Source: Microbacterium sp. Leaf159 (GTDB lineage Bacteria > Actinomycetota > Actinomycetes > Actinomycetales > Microbacteriaceae). Taken from it: DNA of 64,000 nucleotides. The translations under genes and the position numbers were made by a program. The DNA lies in NCBI RefSeq assembly GCF_001423615.1, contig NZ_LMOU01000001.1, forward strand, positions 2,282,853 to 2,346,852, in the 5' to 3' direction. Position 1 is the stretch's first letter. Each line of letters opens with the position of its first letter. Positions 25,722 to 34,908 of the stretch are shown here, piece after piece. Under the pieces are notes generated by a model. The model was not told the DNA's origin. It did no database searches and saw only the letters and a list, made by a program, of their open reading frames with translations.

Positions 25722-28004
25722 TCATCCGCCCTGTGCAGCGACGCGTTTCTCGGCGAGACGACCGCGCCGCACACGACGCGCCTCGAGCAGCAAGGCACCC
25801 ATGAGGGCGAGACCGATCAGCACGCTTCCGGCGAGCGTGAAGCCGAGCGAGCCCGGGCCTCCCGCGGCCGGCAGCACGAAGGCGGGCACGTCGCGGACCG
25901 AGATCGTGTTCGCTGCCACGGTGACCTGCGGACTCGACTGCCCCGCCGCGATCGACAGCACGCCGGTCGACGACACCACGACCTTGACGGGCTCGGCGAG
26001 CAGCGCGAACCCTTCGGGCGCCTTGGTCTCCTCGAGCCAGTAGGTGCCCGGGCGCACGCCGGCCGCGGTGAAGGTGCCGATCTCGGCCCCCGCGACCAGC
26101 CCCGGCACGACCGCGACCCCCGGAGCACCCGCGACATCGGTGAGCAGTCGGAACCCCGATCCGTCCATGCGCACCCAGTCGCCGTTCGTGTCCTCTCCGA
26201 TCTTCTCGATCAGGATCGAGACCAGGATCTCGCGGGTGGTCGCATTCGCCGGATCGGTGTCGGTGATCCGCGCTCCGCCGGATGCCGGTTGCCCCGATGC
26301 GGTCGCGGTGTTCGTGTGCAGCGTGCTGCCCGTCGTCGGCGCGGCGCGGGTTGCAGTGAAGACGGCCACCTCGCCCGGGTCGAGCGTGCCGTCCCAGATC
26401 CCGACCGGGACGATCCCTGCCGCCGCGATGACGTTGTCGGTGAGCTGCACGGCGGTCAGCGGCACATTGCCGGTGTTCGTCACCCGGAACTCGAATGAGA
26501 GCGTCGACCCCGCGTCGACGAGGACCCCGGGGGCGGTGTTCGCGTCGTTCCCGTTCACGAGCTTGACGACCTCGATCCCGGGCGTCGCCGCAGCGACGGT
26601 CAGGATGTAGTCCTCGGCCTCTCCGGACTGCGCGATCCCGCGAGGATCCACCACTTCCGATGCTGTGAACGCCGTCCGCAGTCGCAGGTACGTGTCGCCG
26701 ACCACCGCGGCCCCCGGCACCGTCCAGGTCAGGTTCACCGACGTCGCTCCTGCGATGAACACCGCCTGCACCCGCTCGGTGGCATCGAAGATCCCGTTCC
26801 TGTTGACATCGATCCATCCGGCGACCGTCCCCGGCAGCGTCGTGCCCGTCAGCGGAATCGTGAGCGAGTACGGCATACCTCTGATCGCGCTCGGGGCGCG
26901 CACGCCGTCGCCGATCGCGTCATCGGTGTCGAGCGACGCGGTGGCGCTGGACTTCGGTGACAGTGTGGGCTTCGCCGTGGCGTCGGCATCCGATGTGATG
27001 CCCGCTCCGAGATGCAGCGGGCCCTGCACGTGCACCGCGGCCTGAGCCGCGTCGTAGCTGCTGGGCGCATCGCCCATGTCCTCATGCAGGCGGATCGACA
27101 GGCGGAAGAGGTCGGCGAGACGCGTGCCCAGGTCGGCCGTGTTGTATCCGCTGGCCCAGCCGTCGGCGACCGGGGCCCGTTGGATGTGCGTGCCGATGCT
27201 GAACGTCACCGCCTGGAAGGTGCCCTTCAGGGCCACGGATCCGCACCCTGCGAGCGAGGTGCTCGTCATCGTGCGCCCACCGAGCTCGGCAGCATCCGGC
27301 AGGATCGTGTCGCATCGGGAGCTGCTCGACTTCACCGCGGTGGTGAGGCTCGTGGCCGTCATGCTGAAGTTCTGCGCGCCCGCGATCGGCGAGAAGGTCA
27401 CCCCGGGGGTGGTGATGTCGAGCTGGATGTCGATCCACCCGGCGGCGGTCTTGTCGCCGTCCGCGTTCGTTCCGACGGTGAGGCCGTTGCCGCTGATGAT
27501 GTTGCAGTAGGTCTCCGATGTGTTGCGCACCTCTGCGCACTGCGCGTAGCCGCCGAGCCCCGAGATGTCGAGGATGGGGTCGGTGACCGCGCGGTTGAAG
27601 GTGACGGTGAGCGTTCCGTTGCCGGGGCAGAACCCCGTGAAGTTCAGGGTGCCGCACATGCCCGCATAGGCCTCGAGCCCCACCGTGGGCGTCGTCGCAG
27701 GGTCGAGCCCCGGCGCGAACATGGCAGAGGTCGCGCCGTACGCCGAGTGCGGAGTGGTCGCGAGGAACTGCACGCCTGCCGACCCGTACTGCGTGGTCGC
27801 CTGCGTGAGCGACAGCGTCGCCGTGACGCCACCCCGATAGTTCATGGTCGAGGTCGTCGCGGTGCGGGTGACGCTCACCGCATCCTCGACCGCTTCGGCC
27901 GGCTCCTGCGTGGTCGGGAGCCCTCCGGCCAGGAGGATCACGCCGATCAGCGCCACCCCCACCAGGGTGCGAAAGCGACGTCTCCGCGGTGCTGCTGCTG
28001 TCAT
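25722..28004 (-). CDS. Large surface protein with GEVED, DUF11-like and SpaA-like domains
   Basis: About 760 aa exported protein. Domains in order: N-terminal basic region and signal/anchor (TLVGVALIGVILLAGGLP, about residues 11-28); a cysteine-containing N-terminal domain (MCGTLNFTGFCPGNG, CAEV, CNII); a GEVED domain ending SGEAEDYILTV (about 330-500); a DUF11/DUF7507-like repeat with VTNTGNVPLTAVQLTDN; a SpaA-like prealbumin fold (GTYWLEETKAPEGF). It ends LPAAGGPG, a hydrophobic helix and a basic RRVRRGR tail, a sortase-like sorting signal. Start at 28004 has GGAGG upstream. Likely cell-wall anchored. Confidence 0.88.
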   Translation of the reverse strand: MTAAAPRRRRFRTLVGVALIGVILLAGGLPTTQEPAEAVEDAVSVTRTATTSTMNYRGGVTATLSLTQATTQYGSAGVQFLATTPHSAYGATSAMFAPGLDPATTPTVGLEAYAGMCGTLNFTGFCPGNGTLTVTFNRAVTDPILDISGLGGYAQCAEVRNTSETYCNIISGNGLTVGTNADGDKTAAGWIDIQLDITTPGVTFSPIAGAQNFSMTATSLTTAVKSSSSRCDTILPDAAELGGRTMTSTSLAGCGSVALKGTFQAVTFSIGTHIQRAPVADGWASGYNTADLGTRLADLFRLSIRLHEDMGDAPSSYDAAQAAVHVQGPLHLGAGITSDADATAKPTLSPKSSATASLDTDDAIGDGVRAPSAIRGMPYSLTIPLTGTTLPGTVAGWIDVNRNGIFDATERVQAVFIAGATSVNLTWTVPGAAVVGDTYLRLRTAFTASEVVDPRGIAQSGEAEDYILTVAAATPGIEVVKLVNGNDANTAPGVLVDAGSTLSFEFRVTNTGNVPLTAVQLTDNVIAAAGIVPVGIWDGTLDPGEVAVFTATRAAPTTGSTLHTNTATASGQPASGGARITDTDPANATTREILVSILIEKIGEDTNGDWVRMDGSGFRLLTDVAGAPGVAVVPGLVAGAEIGTFTAAGVRPGTYWLEETKAPEGFALLAEPVKVVVSSTGVLSIAAGQSSPQVTVAANTISVRDVPAFVLPAAGGPGSLGFTLAGSVLIGLALMGALLLEARRVRRGRLAEKRVAAQGG

Positions 28005-28215
28005 CAGGTCCTCCATCGACGGGACACAGCCGCGCGGAGTTCCAGGACCCGATCGTGGACCGGAGGGCGCATCGTTCAGCCCCGGCGAAGCATGTGTGAG
28101 AGAGCGGTCGAAGATTCGACCCACACACAGGACAGTGGCGCTGCCCGTTCGTGACGACGTGCCGGATGCGCTGTTTCAGTACATCGGTACATCAATGGGT
28201 GGGCACCGGACACAG

Positions 28216-28254
28216 CGATGGGCGGAGGATCCGCATCGGATCCTCCGCCCATCG
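28216..28254 (-). terminator. Strong terminator hairpin downstream of proX
   Basis: Perfect 18-bp stem (28216-28233 pairs with 28237-28254; core GGCGGAGGATCC / GGATCCTCCGCC) with a 3-nt CAT loop, 41 nt after the proX stop. It ends the osmoprotectant operon. Confidence 0.8.
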
Positions 28255-28295
28255 GAGTGACGTCCGCCCCACACTGTGGAGCGAGCAGAGTCAGG

Positions 28296-29213
28296 TCAGC
28301 TGACGACCCAGTCGAACTCGTCGCCGTGCTCCTCGAGCCACGCGTCGATGGCATCCGCTTCCTTGCCCTCGCCGTACTCGTTCACGACCAGGTCCTCGAG
28401 CGAGCCGTACTGCTCGTCGTCGAGCTTGATCTTCTCGATCAGCTCCGCAGCCTCGGGGAACTCCTCGGCGAAGCCCTTCGTGCCCAGGAAGTGCAGAGCC
28501 TCGGACTCGCCCATGGCGCCCTTGGGGTCTTCGAGGTCCTTCAGCGGGAAGGCGTCGTTGGCCCAGAACGGACGCCACAGCGTCACGACGATGTCCTCCT
28601 GCTTGTCGGTCGCGGACTTCAGCTCGGTGAGCATCGCCGCCGTCGACGAGGTGACGAGCTCGTACTCGCTGTCGAGACCGTACTCCGGCATCATCTTCTG
28701 GGTCTGCGCGGTGAGGCCGGCACCCGGCTCGATGCCGAAGATCTTGCCGTCGAACTCGGCGCCCTTGCCCGCGAGGTCCTCGATCGAGTTCAGCTCGGAG
28801 TACTCCGGAACCGCGATGGTCAGCTTCGCGTTGTCGTAGTACGCGCCGAGGTCTTCGATGTCGTCGCCGTAGGTGTTCATGTACTCGGCGTGCGTCAGCT
28901 CGGGCCAGGCAGACGGGTAGATGTCGACGTCCCCCTGGGCGAGGCCGGTGTACAGCGGGCCCGCCTCGGTCAGCGTCTTCATCTCGACGGTGTAGCCGAT
29001 CTTCTCGAGCTGGTCCTGCAGCAGGTATGCCGTGCTGAGTCCGTCGGTCCACGAGGGCAGGAAGCCCAGCGTGATCGTGCCCTTGTCGCCCGATCCGGTG
29101 TCTTCACCGCCGGTGCCGCCACCGGTGCCGCCCATGCCGTCGCCGCTGCATCCGGCGAGGGTCAAGGTCGCTGCGGCTCCGATGGCCGCGATCGTCAGGA
29201 ACTTCTTCTTCAT
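28296..29213 (-). CDS. proX: Glycine betaine/proline-type ABC solute-binding lipoprotein
   Basis: 305-aa QAT-family binding protein. Signal peptide MKKKFLTIAAIGAAATLTLAGC with lipobox LAGC, then a Gly/Asp-rich linker. The mature part begins GTITLGFLPSWTDGLSTAYLLQDQLEKIGY and has IYPSAWPELTHAEYMN with aromatic residues as expected of a cation-pi cage. It should bind betaine or a related osmolyte. Third gene of proV-proW-proX, 91 bp after proW. Confidence 0.92.
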   Translation of the reverse strand: MKKKFLTIAAIGAAATLTLAGCSGDGMGGTGGGTGGEDTGSGDKGTITLGFLPSWTDGLSTAYLLQDQLEKIGYTVEMKTLTEAGPLYTGLAQGDVDIYPSAWPELTHAEYMNTYGDDIEDLGAYYDNAKLTIAVPEYSELNSIEDLAGKGAEFDGKIFGIEPGAGLTAQTQKMMPEYGLDSEYELVTSSTAAMLTELKSATDKQEDIVVTLWRPFWANDAFPLKDLEDPKGAMGESEALHFLGTKGFAEEFPEAAELIEKIKLDDEQYGSLEDLVVNEYGEGKEADAIDAWLEEHGDEFDWVVS

Positions 29214-29244
29214 GTGTGTGTCTCTCTCGTTCCGTATATATGGG

Positions 29245-29284
29245 TGCTGTGTTGCTGTGATGCGTTGTACTGCTGTGTTGCTGT
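29245..29284. repeat. Duplicate 14-bp repeat in the proW-proX gap
   Basis: TGCTGTGTTGCTGT occurs at 29245-29258 and 29271-29284, 26 bp apart, in the untranslated gap before proX. It could influence mRNA folding of the binding-protein leader. Confidence 0.5.
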
Positions 29285-29304
29285 TCTCTTGCGGAGGGGA
29301 TGAG

Positions 29305-30333
29305 TCAGTGCACGCCGCCGCCGACGGCGGTGCGACGCGGGGAGGCCTTCTCGCGCTCGGCCGCGTCTGCGGCATCCTTCGCGTCGGCCGCCTCGGCCGT
29401 TACGGGTGCGGATGCGGATGCGGTCGACTCCGCCTCAGCGGCTGCCGTCTCGAGACGCTTCTGCGTCCGGCGACGCGCGAGCATGCCCAGCAGCGACGAG
29501 CGGTTGCTGCCGAGGTCGCCCAGGGCCGCGGTGACGCGGTCGAGGAACACGGCGATGAGCACGACGCCCAGCCCCGCCTCGACGCCCTTGGCGATGTTGA
29601 TGGTCGAGATCGCCTCGACGACGATCTTTCCGAGGCCGTCCGCTCCCGCCATCCCGGCGATGACCGCCATCGACAGCGCGAGCATGATGACCTGGTTGAC
29701 GCCGGCGAGGATCGTCGGCATCGCGAGCGGAAGCTGGATGCCGCGCAGGATCTGACCCGGCTTCGCGCCGAACGCCTGACCGGCCTCGACCGTCTCGGAG
29801 TCGACGCCGCGGATGCCGAGCTCGGTCAGTCGCACGCCCGGAGGCAGCGCGAAGATCACGGTCGCGACGAGGCCCGGCACGACGCCGATGCTGAAGAACA
29901 CGATCGCCGGGATCAGGTAGACGAACGCCGGCATGGTCTGCATGAAGTCGAGAACGGGCTTGAGCACCGCGCGCACGGTGGCGTTGCGGGCAGACCAGAT
30001 GCCGAGCGGCACCGCGATCAGCACGGCGATCACCGCGGCGACGAGCACGAGGGCGAGCGTCTGCATCGCCGGAACCCAGAGGTTCATGGCGACGATCAGA
30101 CCGAACGAGACGATCGTGCCGATCGCGAGCTGCCAGGAGCGCACGAGCCAGGCGATGAACGCGGCGATCAGGATGATGACGATGAAGTGCGGGCTGAGCA
30201 GCGCGCGGGTGAGACCGTCGACGAGGAAGCTGACCACGAACGAGATGACGTCGAGCAGACCGTCGAGGTTCGTCTTGATCCAGTCGACTCCTGTTGCGAC
30301 CCAGCTGCCGAGGGGAATGCGGAAACCATCCAT
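29305..30333 (-). CDS. proW: Glycine betaine/proline-type ABC permease
   Basis: 342-aa permease. Helices follow an N-terminal WVATGVDWIKTNLDGLL region; the family EAA motif ETVEAGQAFGAKPGQILRGIQLPLA is present. The C-terminal tail (about 45 residues) is an Ala/Glu/Asp-rich low-complexity cytoplasmic extension of unknown role. ATG at 30333 overlaps the proV stop by one base (TGATG), with GGAGGAGG upstream. Forms the channel with the proV ATPase. Confidence 0.93.
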   Translation of the reverse strand: MDGFRIPLGSWVATGVDWIKTNLDGLLDVISFVVSFLVDGLTRALLSPHFIVIILIAAFIAWLVRSWQLAIGTIVSFGLIVAMNLWVPAMQTLALVLVAAVIAVLIAVPLGIWSARNATVRAVLKPVLDFMQTMPAFVYLIPAIVFFSIGVVPGLVATVIFALPPGVRLTELGIRGVDSETVEAGQAFGAKPGQILRGIQLPLAMPTILAGVNQVIMLALSMAVIAGMAGADGLGKIVVEAISTINIAKGVEAGLGVVLIAVFLDRVTAALGDLGSNRSSLLGMLARRRTQKRLETAAAEAESTASASAPVTAEAADAKDAADAAEREKASPRRTAVGGGVH

Positions 30334-31637
30334 CAGCGCACCTCCTCCGTCGTTCCGGCGGCCGGCTGCGGGTCGGCCGTCCATCCGTCATCGAGTACTG
30401 CATCGATCTCGGCCTGCGGCATCGGGAGCAGCGGCAGGGTGAGCTCACCGGTGGCTCCGGGGCCGGGGCCCAGGGCTGCGAGCAGGGTGATGCGCGGGAT
30501 CACGCCGACGAGGCGCCCCTCGGCATCGACCACGGCCAACGGCAGCGGCGACTCGACCGACGGGATGAAGAGGTTCATCAGGACCTCGTCCTTGCTGACG
30601 CTCTGCGGCACCGGCTTGATGATGGACTCGAGAGTCGACACCCCCTGGCGCACGAGCTTGACGGCATCCCGATCGGTGACGATTCCCAGCAGCTTGCGGT
30701 CGCGGCCGGTCACGTAGGTGGCCGACATGAACGCGTCGCGCATCTGGCGAAGCGCCGTGCGGGGGCCGGCGGTCTCTGCGACGACCGGACGCGGGCGCTC
30801 CATCACGTTCGCAGCCGTGAGCACGCGGGCGCGGTCGACATCCTGCACGAACTGCTCGACGTAGTCGTTGGCCGGGTCGGTGAGGATGTCCTCCGGTGTG
30901 CCGATCTGCACGATGCGGCCATCGCGCATCACGGCGATGCGGTCTCCGAGGAACATGGCCTCGTTGAGGTCGTGGGTGATGAAGACGATCGTCTTCTGCA
31001 GCTTCTCCTGCAGCTCGAGCAGCTGCTCCTGCATCTCGCGACGGATCAGCGGGTCGAGGGCGCTGAACGCCTCGTCCATGAGCAGGATGTCGGAGTCGGC
31101 CGCGAGCGCACGGGCGATGCCCACGCGCTGCTGCATGCCGCCGGAGAGCTCGGACGGCAGCTTGTCGGCCTGGCCCTCGAGCCCCACCAGGGCGAGGATC
31201 TCCTCGGCCTTCTTCAGGCGCTCGTCCTTGCCTACGCCCTTGAGCTCGAGCGGGTACGCGACGTTCGCGGCGACCGTGCGGTGCGGCAGCAGAGCGAAGT
31301 GCTGGAACACCATCGAGATGCGGTCGCGGCGGATCTCCCGCAGACGCGACGACGGGATGCCCGTGATGGGGTCGCCGTTCACGACGACGGATCCGTCGCT
31401 CGCCTCGTGCAGCCCGTTGAGCATGCGGATGATGGTGGACTTGCCGGAGCCGGAGAGCCCCATGATCACGAAGATCTCACCCCGGTTGACCGTGAAACTG
31501 GCGTCGATGACGGCGGCGGTTCCTGCGTCGCTGACTGCGGATCTGCTCTCACCGGCCTTCAGTCGACGGACGGCACTGCTCGGATTCTTCCCGAACACCT
31601 TGTACAGATTGCGCGCTTCTAGAGCGATTTCGGACAC
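30333..31637 (-). CDS. proV: Glycine betaine/proline-type ABC ATPase with CBS domains
   Basis: 434-aa ATPase. Walker A MGLSGSGKST, signature LSGGMQQRVGIARAL, Walker B ILLMDEAFSALDP and the switch His in FITHDLNEAMFLGDR are intact. The DILTDPANDYVEQFVQDVDRARVL linker leads to a tandem CBS pair (TYVTGRDRKLLGIVTDRDAVKLV; PLPLAVVDAEGRLVGVIPRITLL) that in OpuA senses ionic strength. GTG start at 31637; RBS is weak. First gene of the osmoprotectant operon. Confidence 0.92.
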   Translation of the reverse strand: MSEIALEARNLYKVFGKNPSSAVRRLKAGESRSAVSDAGTAAVIDASFTVNRGEIFVIMGLSGSGKSTIIRMLNGLHEASDGSVVVNGDPITGIPSSRLREIRRDRISMVFQHFALLPHRTVAANVAYPLELKGVGKDERLKKAEEILALVGLEGQADKLPSELSGGMQQRVGIARALAADSDILLMDEAFSALDPLIRREMQEQLLELQEKLQKTIVFITHDLNEAMFLGDRIAVMRDGRIVQIGTPEDILTDPANDYVEQFVQDVDRARVLTAANVMERPRPVVAETAGPRTALRQMRDAFMSATYVTGRDRKLLGIVTDRDAVKLVRQGVSTLESIIKPVPQSVSKDEVLMNLFIPSVESPLPLAVVDAEGRLVGVIPRITLLAALGPGPGATGELTLPLLPMPQAEIDAVLDDGWTADPQPAAGTTEEVR

Positions 31638-31890
31638 GTTTCCCCTGCGGCTCGCCTTCGGGCGGCTGAGCCTGCTTCGGTTACGCCCGGGTGATCCTCC
31701 CGGCCGTTTCGACGTGGTGCTGTGGCGGCGCGGACGGCGGATTTCGGATCCACCGCGATAGAGCATCGACCGTACGTCCACGCCTCTTCGCAGCACAGCA
31801 CATTCGAAAGAAGGACGTGGTCGCGGACTGGTCTTCGGGCCGTCAGGCCCACCAACCAACGTAACGAAATGGCCGGTCAGGGGCAAATCC
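31638..31890 (-). promoter_or_regulatory. Promoter and long leader of the proVWX operon
   Basis: On the minus strand TTGCCC (31886-31881), 17-bp spacer and TACGTT (31863-31858) form a good housekeeping promoter, predicting a leader of about 210 nt before the proV GTG. A short GGGCC-gtca-GGCCC stem (31837-31850) sits at the predicted start. The rest of 31638-32070 holds no gene that I can support. Confidence 0.55.
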
Positions 31891-32070
31891 TCTATTTCGA
31901 GCGTTGTTCAGTTCCGTCGGCTGACCGGGGGATTGTGCGGGTTTCGGCCATGGTCGCGAGCGGGTTGTGCGCGGGCGTTTCGGCGGCCGTTCGCGCCTGC
32001 GTCGGCCCGATCCCGAGCATTCGGCCGCGGGAAGCGCGTAGGGCCGAACCAGGCGCAGGGCGGAGACGGA

Positions 32071-33189
32071 TCAGCGACGGATGCTGCGCGTCACCGTGAA
32101 CTTCGGAGTGCGCTCGAGCTGCTCGGTGGCACCCACCAGACGGGTGAGTTCGGCACGATATCCGAGCGACGAGTTGAAGACCGTGAAGAGCTCGCCGCCG
32201 GGGCGGAGGATGCGGGCGGCCGCCTCGAACAGACGCGTCGCCGCGCCGGTGTGCACGCTGCTGCCGAGATGGAAGGGCGGGTTGAGCAGCACGACGTCGG
32301 CGCTGGCGTCGGCGATCTCTGAGCCGGCGTCGTCGTGCATCACGGTGACCCGATCGCCGACGCCATTCGCGGCCATCGTGGCACGGGCGGAGGCGACGGC
32401 TGCGGCCGACCGGTCGGTGGCGATGACGCGGGCTTCGTGGTGCGCGAGCGCATACGACGCGGCGAGCGCGCCGGTGCCGCAGCCCAGATCGACGACGGTC
32501 GTGCCGGAGTTCGACTCTTCGCCGCCGTCGAGGCCGAGCACGTCGAGCAGAACCCGCGTGCCGATGTCGAGCTTCGCCCCCGCGAACGCCCCGCCGTGGC
32601 CGACCAGCGTCAGTCCCTCATGCTGCGCCGTGAGGGGAAACGGCGGCTCCGAGGACACCGGCCGTGGCTCACTCGCGATGACCAGGCGGGACTTCCGTTC
32701 GGCCCGCTGCGCCTGCACCTCGACAAAACTGCGCTCGAGCACCTCGTTCTGCGCGATGGTCATGTGCTTGACGCGGCCACCGGCGACGAGCACGACATCC
32801 GGCGCGGCCCAGCGGGCCACGGCATCGGCGCTCTCTTCCAGCTCGGCGAGCGCCTTGGGCAGCTGCAGCAGCACGAGTCGCGCCCCGTCGAGCAGAGTCG
32901 CATCGAGCTCGTGCGACGAGAATCCGGCGAGCCCGAGCTCTTCGGCGTTGCGCGCGAGGGCACGCCGCCCGCTCGCGAGGTCCTGATGCACGCGCACACC
33001 GTCGAAGCCGGCGGAGGTCAGCGCCAGCGTGATCGCGCCGTATTCGTCGCCGATCACCGCGATCTCGTGCCCGTCGATCCCGAGCGAGAGAGCGCGCTCG
33101 CCCAGCAGCAGGTCGGTCGCGTCGTGTGCCTGAAGGTTGTCGGCCTCGACATCGGGCCAGCGGCGCAGGCGGCTGTAGGGGAAGTCCAC
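32071..33189 (-). CDS. Class I SAM-dependent methyltransferase, RlmG/RsmC-like
   Basis: 372-aa protein with two MTase-like halves as in RsmC/RlmG rRNA guanine-N2 methyltransferases. The C-terminal active half has VDLGCGTGALAASYA (SAM loop), an acidic VIATDRSAAAV and the N6/N2-methylase motif VVLLNPPFHLGS (NPPF). The N-terminal half is degenerate. GTG start with TAGTCT 6 nt upstream (leaderless). Likely methylates rRNA guanine; the exact position cannot be read from sequence. Confidence 0.85.
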   Translation of the reverse strand: MDFPYSRLRRWPDVEADNLQAHDATDLLLGERALSLGIDGHEIAVIGDEYGAITLALTSAGFDGVRVHQDLASGRRALARNAEELGLAGFSSHELDATLLDGARLVLLQLPKALAELEESADAVARWAAPDVVLVAGGRVKHMTIAQNEVLERSFVEVQAQRAERKSRLVIASEPRPVSSEPPFPLTAQHEGLTLVGHGGAFAGAKLDIGTRVLLDVLGLDGGEESNSGTTVVDLGCGTGALAASYALAHHEARVIATDRSAAAVASARATMAANGVGDRVTVMHDDAGSEIADASADVVLLNPPFHLGSSVHTGAATRLFEAAARILRPGGELFTVFNSSLGYRAELTRLVGATEQLERTPKFTVTRSIRR

Positions 33190-33238
33190 GCCTCTAGACT
33201 ACGAGCGGCACCCGCTGACGCGGATGTATCGAACGCTG

Positions 33239-34228
33239 TCACTCGTTCGAGATCGTGGTGGCGAAGTGATCGCTGGGCTGCGTGACTGCGGCGTTGAGGT
33301 TCGTCGCTGCGGGGTCGAGGACGATCGTGATGTCCGGCTCGCTGCTCGGGTCCGGGTAGAGCGCCGCACTCCAGACATCCACGTCCCTCGGGCGGGTCTG
33401 GTCTTCGGCGACACCGGTGGCTTCCGCGTCATTGACGTACGTGCCCAGCAGCGGCAACGAGGGAGGGAAGCCCACCGTCGTGTTCCACGTGTCCAGAGCG
33501 CCGTAGACCTTTCCGTCCTCGGCGGTGCCCTGCGCGAAGGCATCATTGACGTAACTGCCGTCCGGTGCGTTGATGAACGCCATCGCCGCACACCAGGTCT
33601 GGCTCGAGCCGCCGTCGCTCCAGGCCCCAGACGCCTGAAGCCGATGCTCCTGACCGTCGAACACCATGATGTTCTTGTGGGTCTCCCCGTCGGACGAATC
33701 CGGGGTCGCGGGCACAGCTGTGCAGCCACCGCCTGCGTCAGCGGGATACACCTTGAGGGTCGAGTGACGAAGAAGCGTGCCCTCTTGCGCCATCCCGGCG
33801 CTCAGATCGTGAACGGACCCGTCGATTGCGACCTGCGAGGTCACGGACACGTCATAGACGAGGCCGACGATGCCGTCCGCCCATCCGGTGGCCTCGAAGG
33901 TCCAGATGATCGGTGCCGCGTCAGGACCGGTCTGCCCGAGGACTTCGGCCATCTTCGAGCCAGGCAGTACGAGCTCGACCGCGGCACCATCCGTGCTGCG
34001 GACGAGAGCTGCCGACCCATCGGCCGGAGCCGCCGCGAAGGCGACCCGGCCGTGGTCGAACGCAGGAATGCTGACGGAATCGTCCATCGCCCACAGTGCG
34101 TAGGCGGCGGGAACGGTTCCGGCAGCGAGTGCTCCCAGAACGAGTCCACCGATGGCGGCCTGTGCATAGGAGCGACCGAGGGTGCGCCTGCGCGACCCCT
34201 CCGCCAGGCGTTCGCTCGTGCGGCTCAT
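33239..34228 (-). CDS. Exported protein with alternate (SipW-type) signal, family unknown
   Basis: About 329 aa. The signal region (AQAAIGGLVLGALAAGTVPAAYALWAM) resembles signal peptides of the actinobacterial SipW-dependent class, like the next gene. The mature part contains scattered Cys pairs (GGGCTAVPATPD, QTWCAAMAF) and no recognised enzyme motif. Start at 34228 has AAGGGAG upstream and overlaps the stop of the upstream gene (ATGA). Third in a coupled three-gene cluster of exported proteins. Confidence 0.75.
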   Translation of the reverse strand: MSRTSERLAEGSRRRTLGRSYAQAAIGGLVLGALAAGTVPAAYALWAMDDSVSIPAFDHGRVAFAAAPADGSAALVRSTDGAAVELVLPGSKMAEVLGQTGPDAAPIIWTFEATGWADGIVGLVYDVSVTSQVAIDGSVHDLSAGMAQEGTLLRHSTLKVYPADAGGGCTAVPATPDSSDGETHKNIMVFDGQEHRLQASGAWSDGGSSQTWCAAMAFINAPDGSYVNDAFAQGTAEDGKVYGALDTWNTTVGFPPSLPLLGTYVNDAEATGVAEDQTRPRDVDVWSAALYPDPSSEPDITIVLDPAATNLNAAVTQPSDHFATTISNE

Positions 34229-34908
34229 GGGCTCCCTTCCTCGACATGGCCGGCTCCCCCGCGAAGCTGCTCGAGCGAGATGACGATGTTCCCGGCTGCC
34301 CACTGGGCGGGTGCGTCGCCGACGGACTCACCGTCGACCCAGTCGTAGTCGCCGAGGATCTCTGCGGAGATGACGACCTTCCAGCCATCCGTGACACCAT
34401 GATCGGTGCCGGTCAGACCGTCCACCGCGAGAGTCGTGCCGAAAGGCGCCGATCCGCTTTCGGGCGCGACCTGAACGCCCTCCTCGTTCGCGATGTGGAA
34501 CGACAGCGTGATCAGTCCGTCCTCGACGTCCTGAGCGGCATCGCTCCCGCTCGCGTAGTCGACCGCGAGCCCCGCATCGAGGTTGTCCCCCTGGAGGTAC
34601 GACTCGACGGTCTGGGTGATCGTGATGACATCTCCGGGCATCACACGGAAGTCCGTGGGCGTACCTGTGAGCGGGAACTCCTCCGGGTTGCCGCTTCCCG
34701 GCGTGGCCTGACTCCAGGTCGTGTCCATCGAGACGAGCCGGAGGTTGCCACTGGTGATGTCACCGAGGCTGGCCGAAGTACTGGCTGACCAGAGGGCATG
34801 CGCGCCTGCTGCCGATCCGCCGGCGATGAGCAGCCCGACCACGAAGGGGGCCGCGACCGCGAGGCCGGTTCGCCCGAGCCTCCGCCTGCCTCGTTCGCGC
34901 GCGGTCAC
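34225..34908 (-). CDS. Alternate-type signal peptide (SipW-dependent, TasA/CalY-like) exported protein
   Basis: 227-aa protein. The N-terminal hydrophobic signal (VAAPFVVGLLIAGGSAAGAHALWSAS) with the conserved ALWS motif and the following SLGDITSGNLRLVSMD match the actinobacterial alternate-signal exported family (TIGR04089-like). Such proteins are processed by SipW-type signal peptidases and include fibre-forming TasA/CalY relatives. GTG start overlaps the stop of the 1,000-aa protein gene. No sipW gene occurs in the window, so its peptidase must be encoded elsewhere. Confidence 0.8.
   Translation of the reverse strand: MTARERGRRRLGRTGLAVAAPFVVGLLIAGGSAAGAHALWSASTSASLGDITSGNLRLVSMDTTWSQATPGSGNPEEFPLTGTPTDFRVMPGDVITITQTVESYLQGDNLDAGLAVDYASGSDAAQDVEDGLITLSFHIANEEGVQVAPESGSAPFGTTLAVDGLTGTDHGVTDGWKVVISAEILGDYDWVDGESVGDAPAQWAAGNIVISLEQLRGGAGHVEEGSP

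Noticed and set aside
24377..25804. Long plus-strand frame across the LMF1-like gene
   Set aside because: Arg/His/Glu-rich antisense shadow of a well-supported membrane protein.
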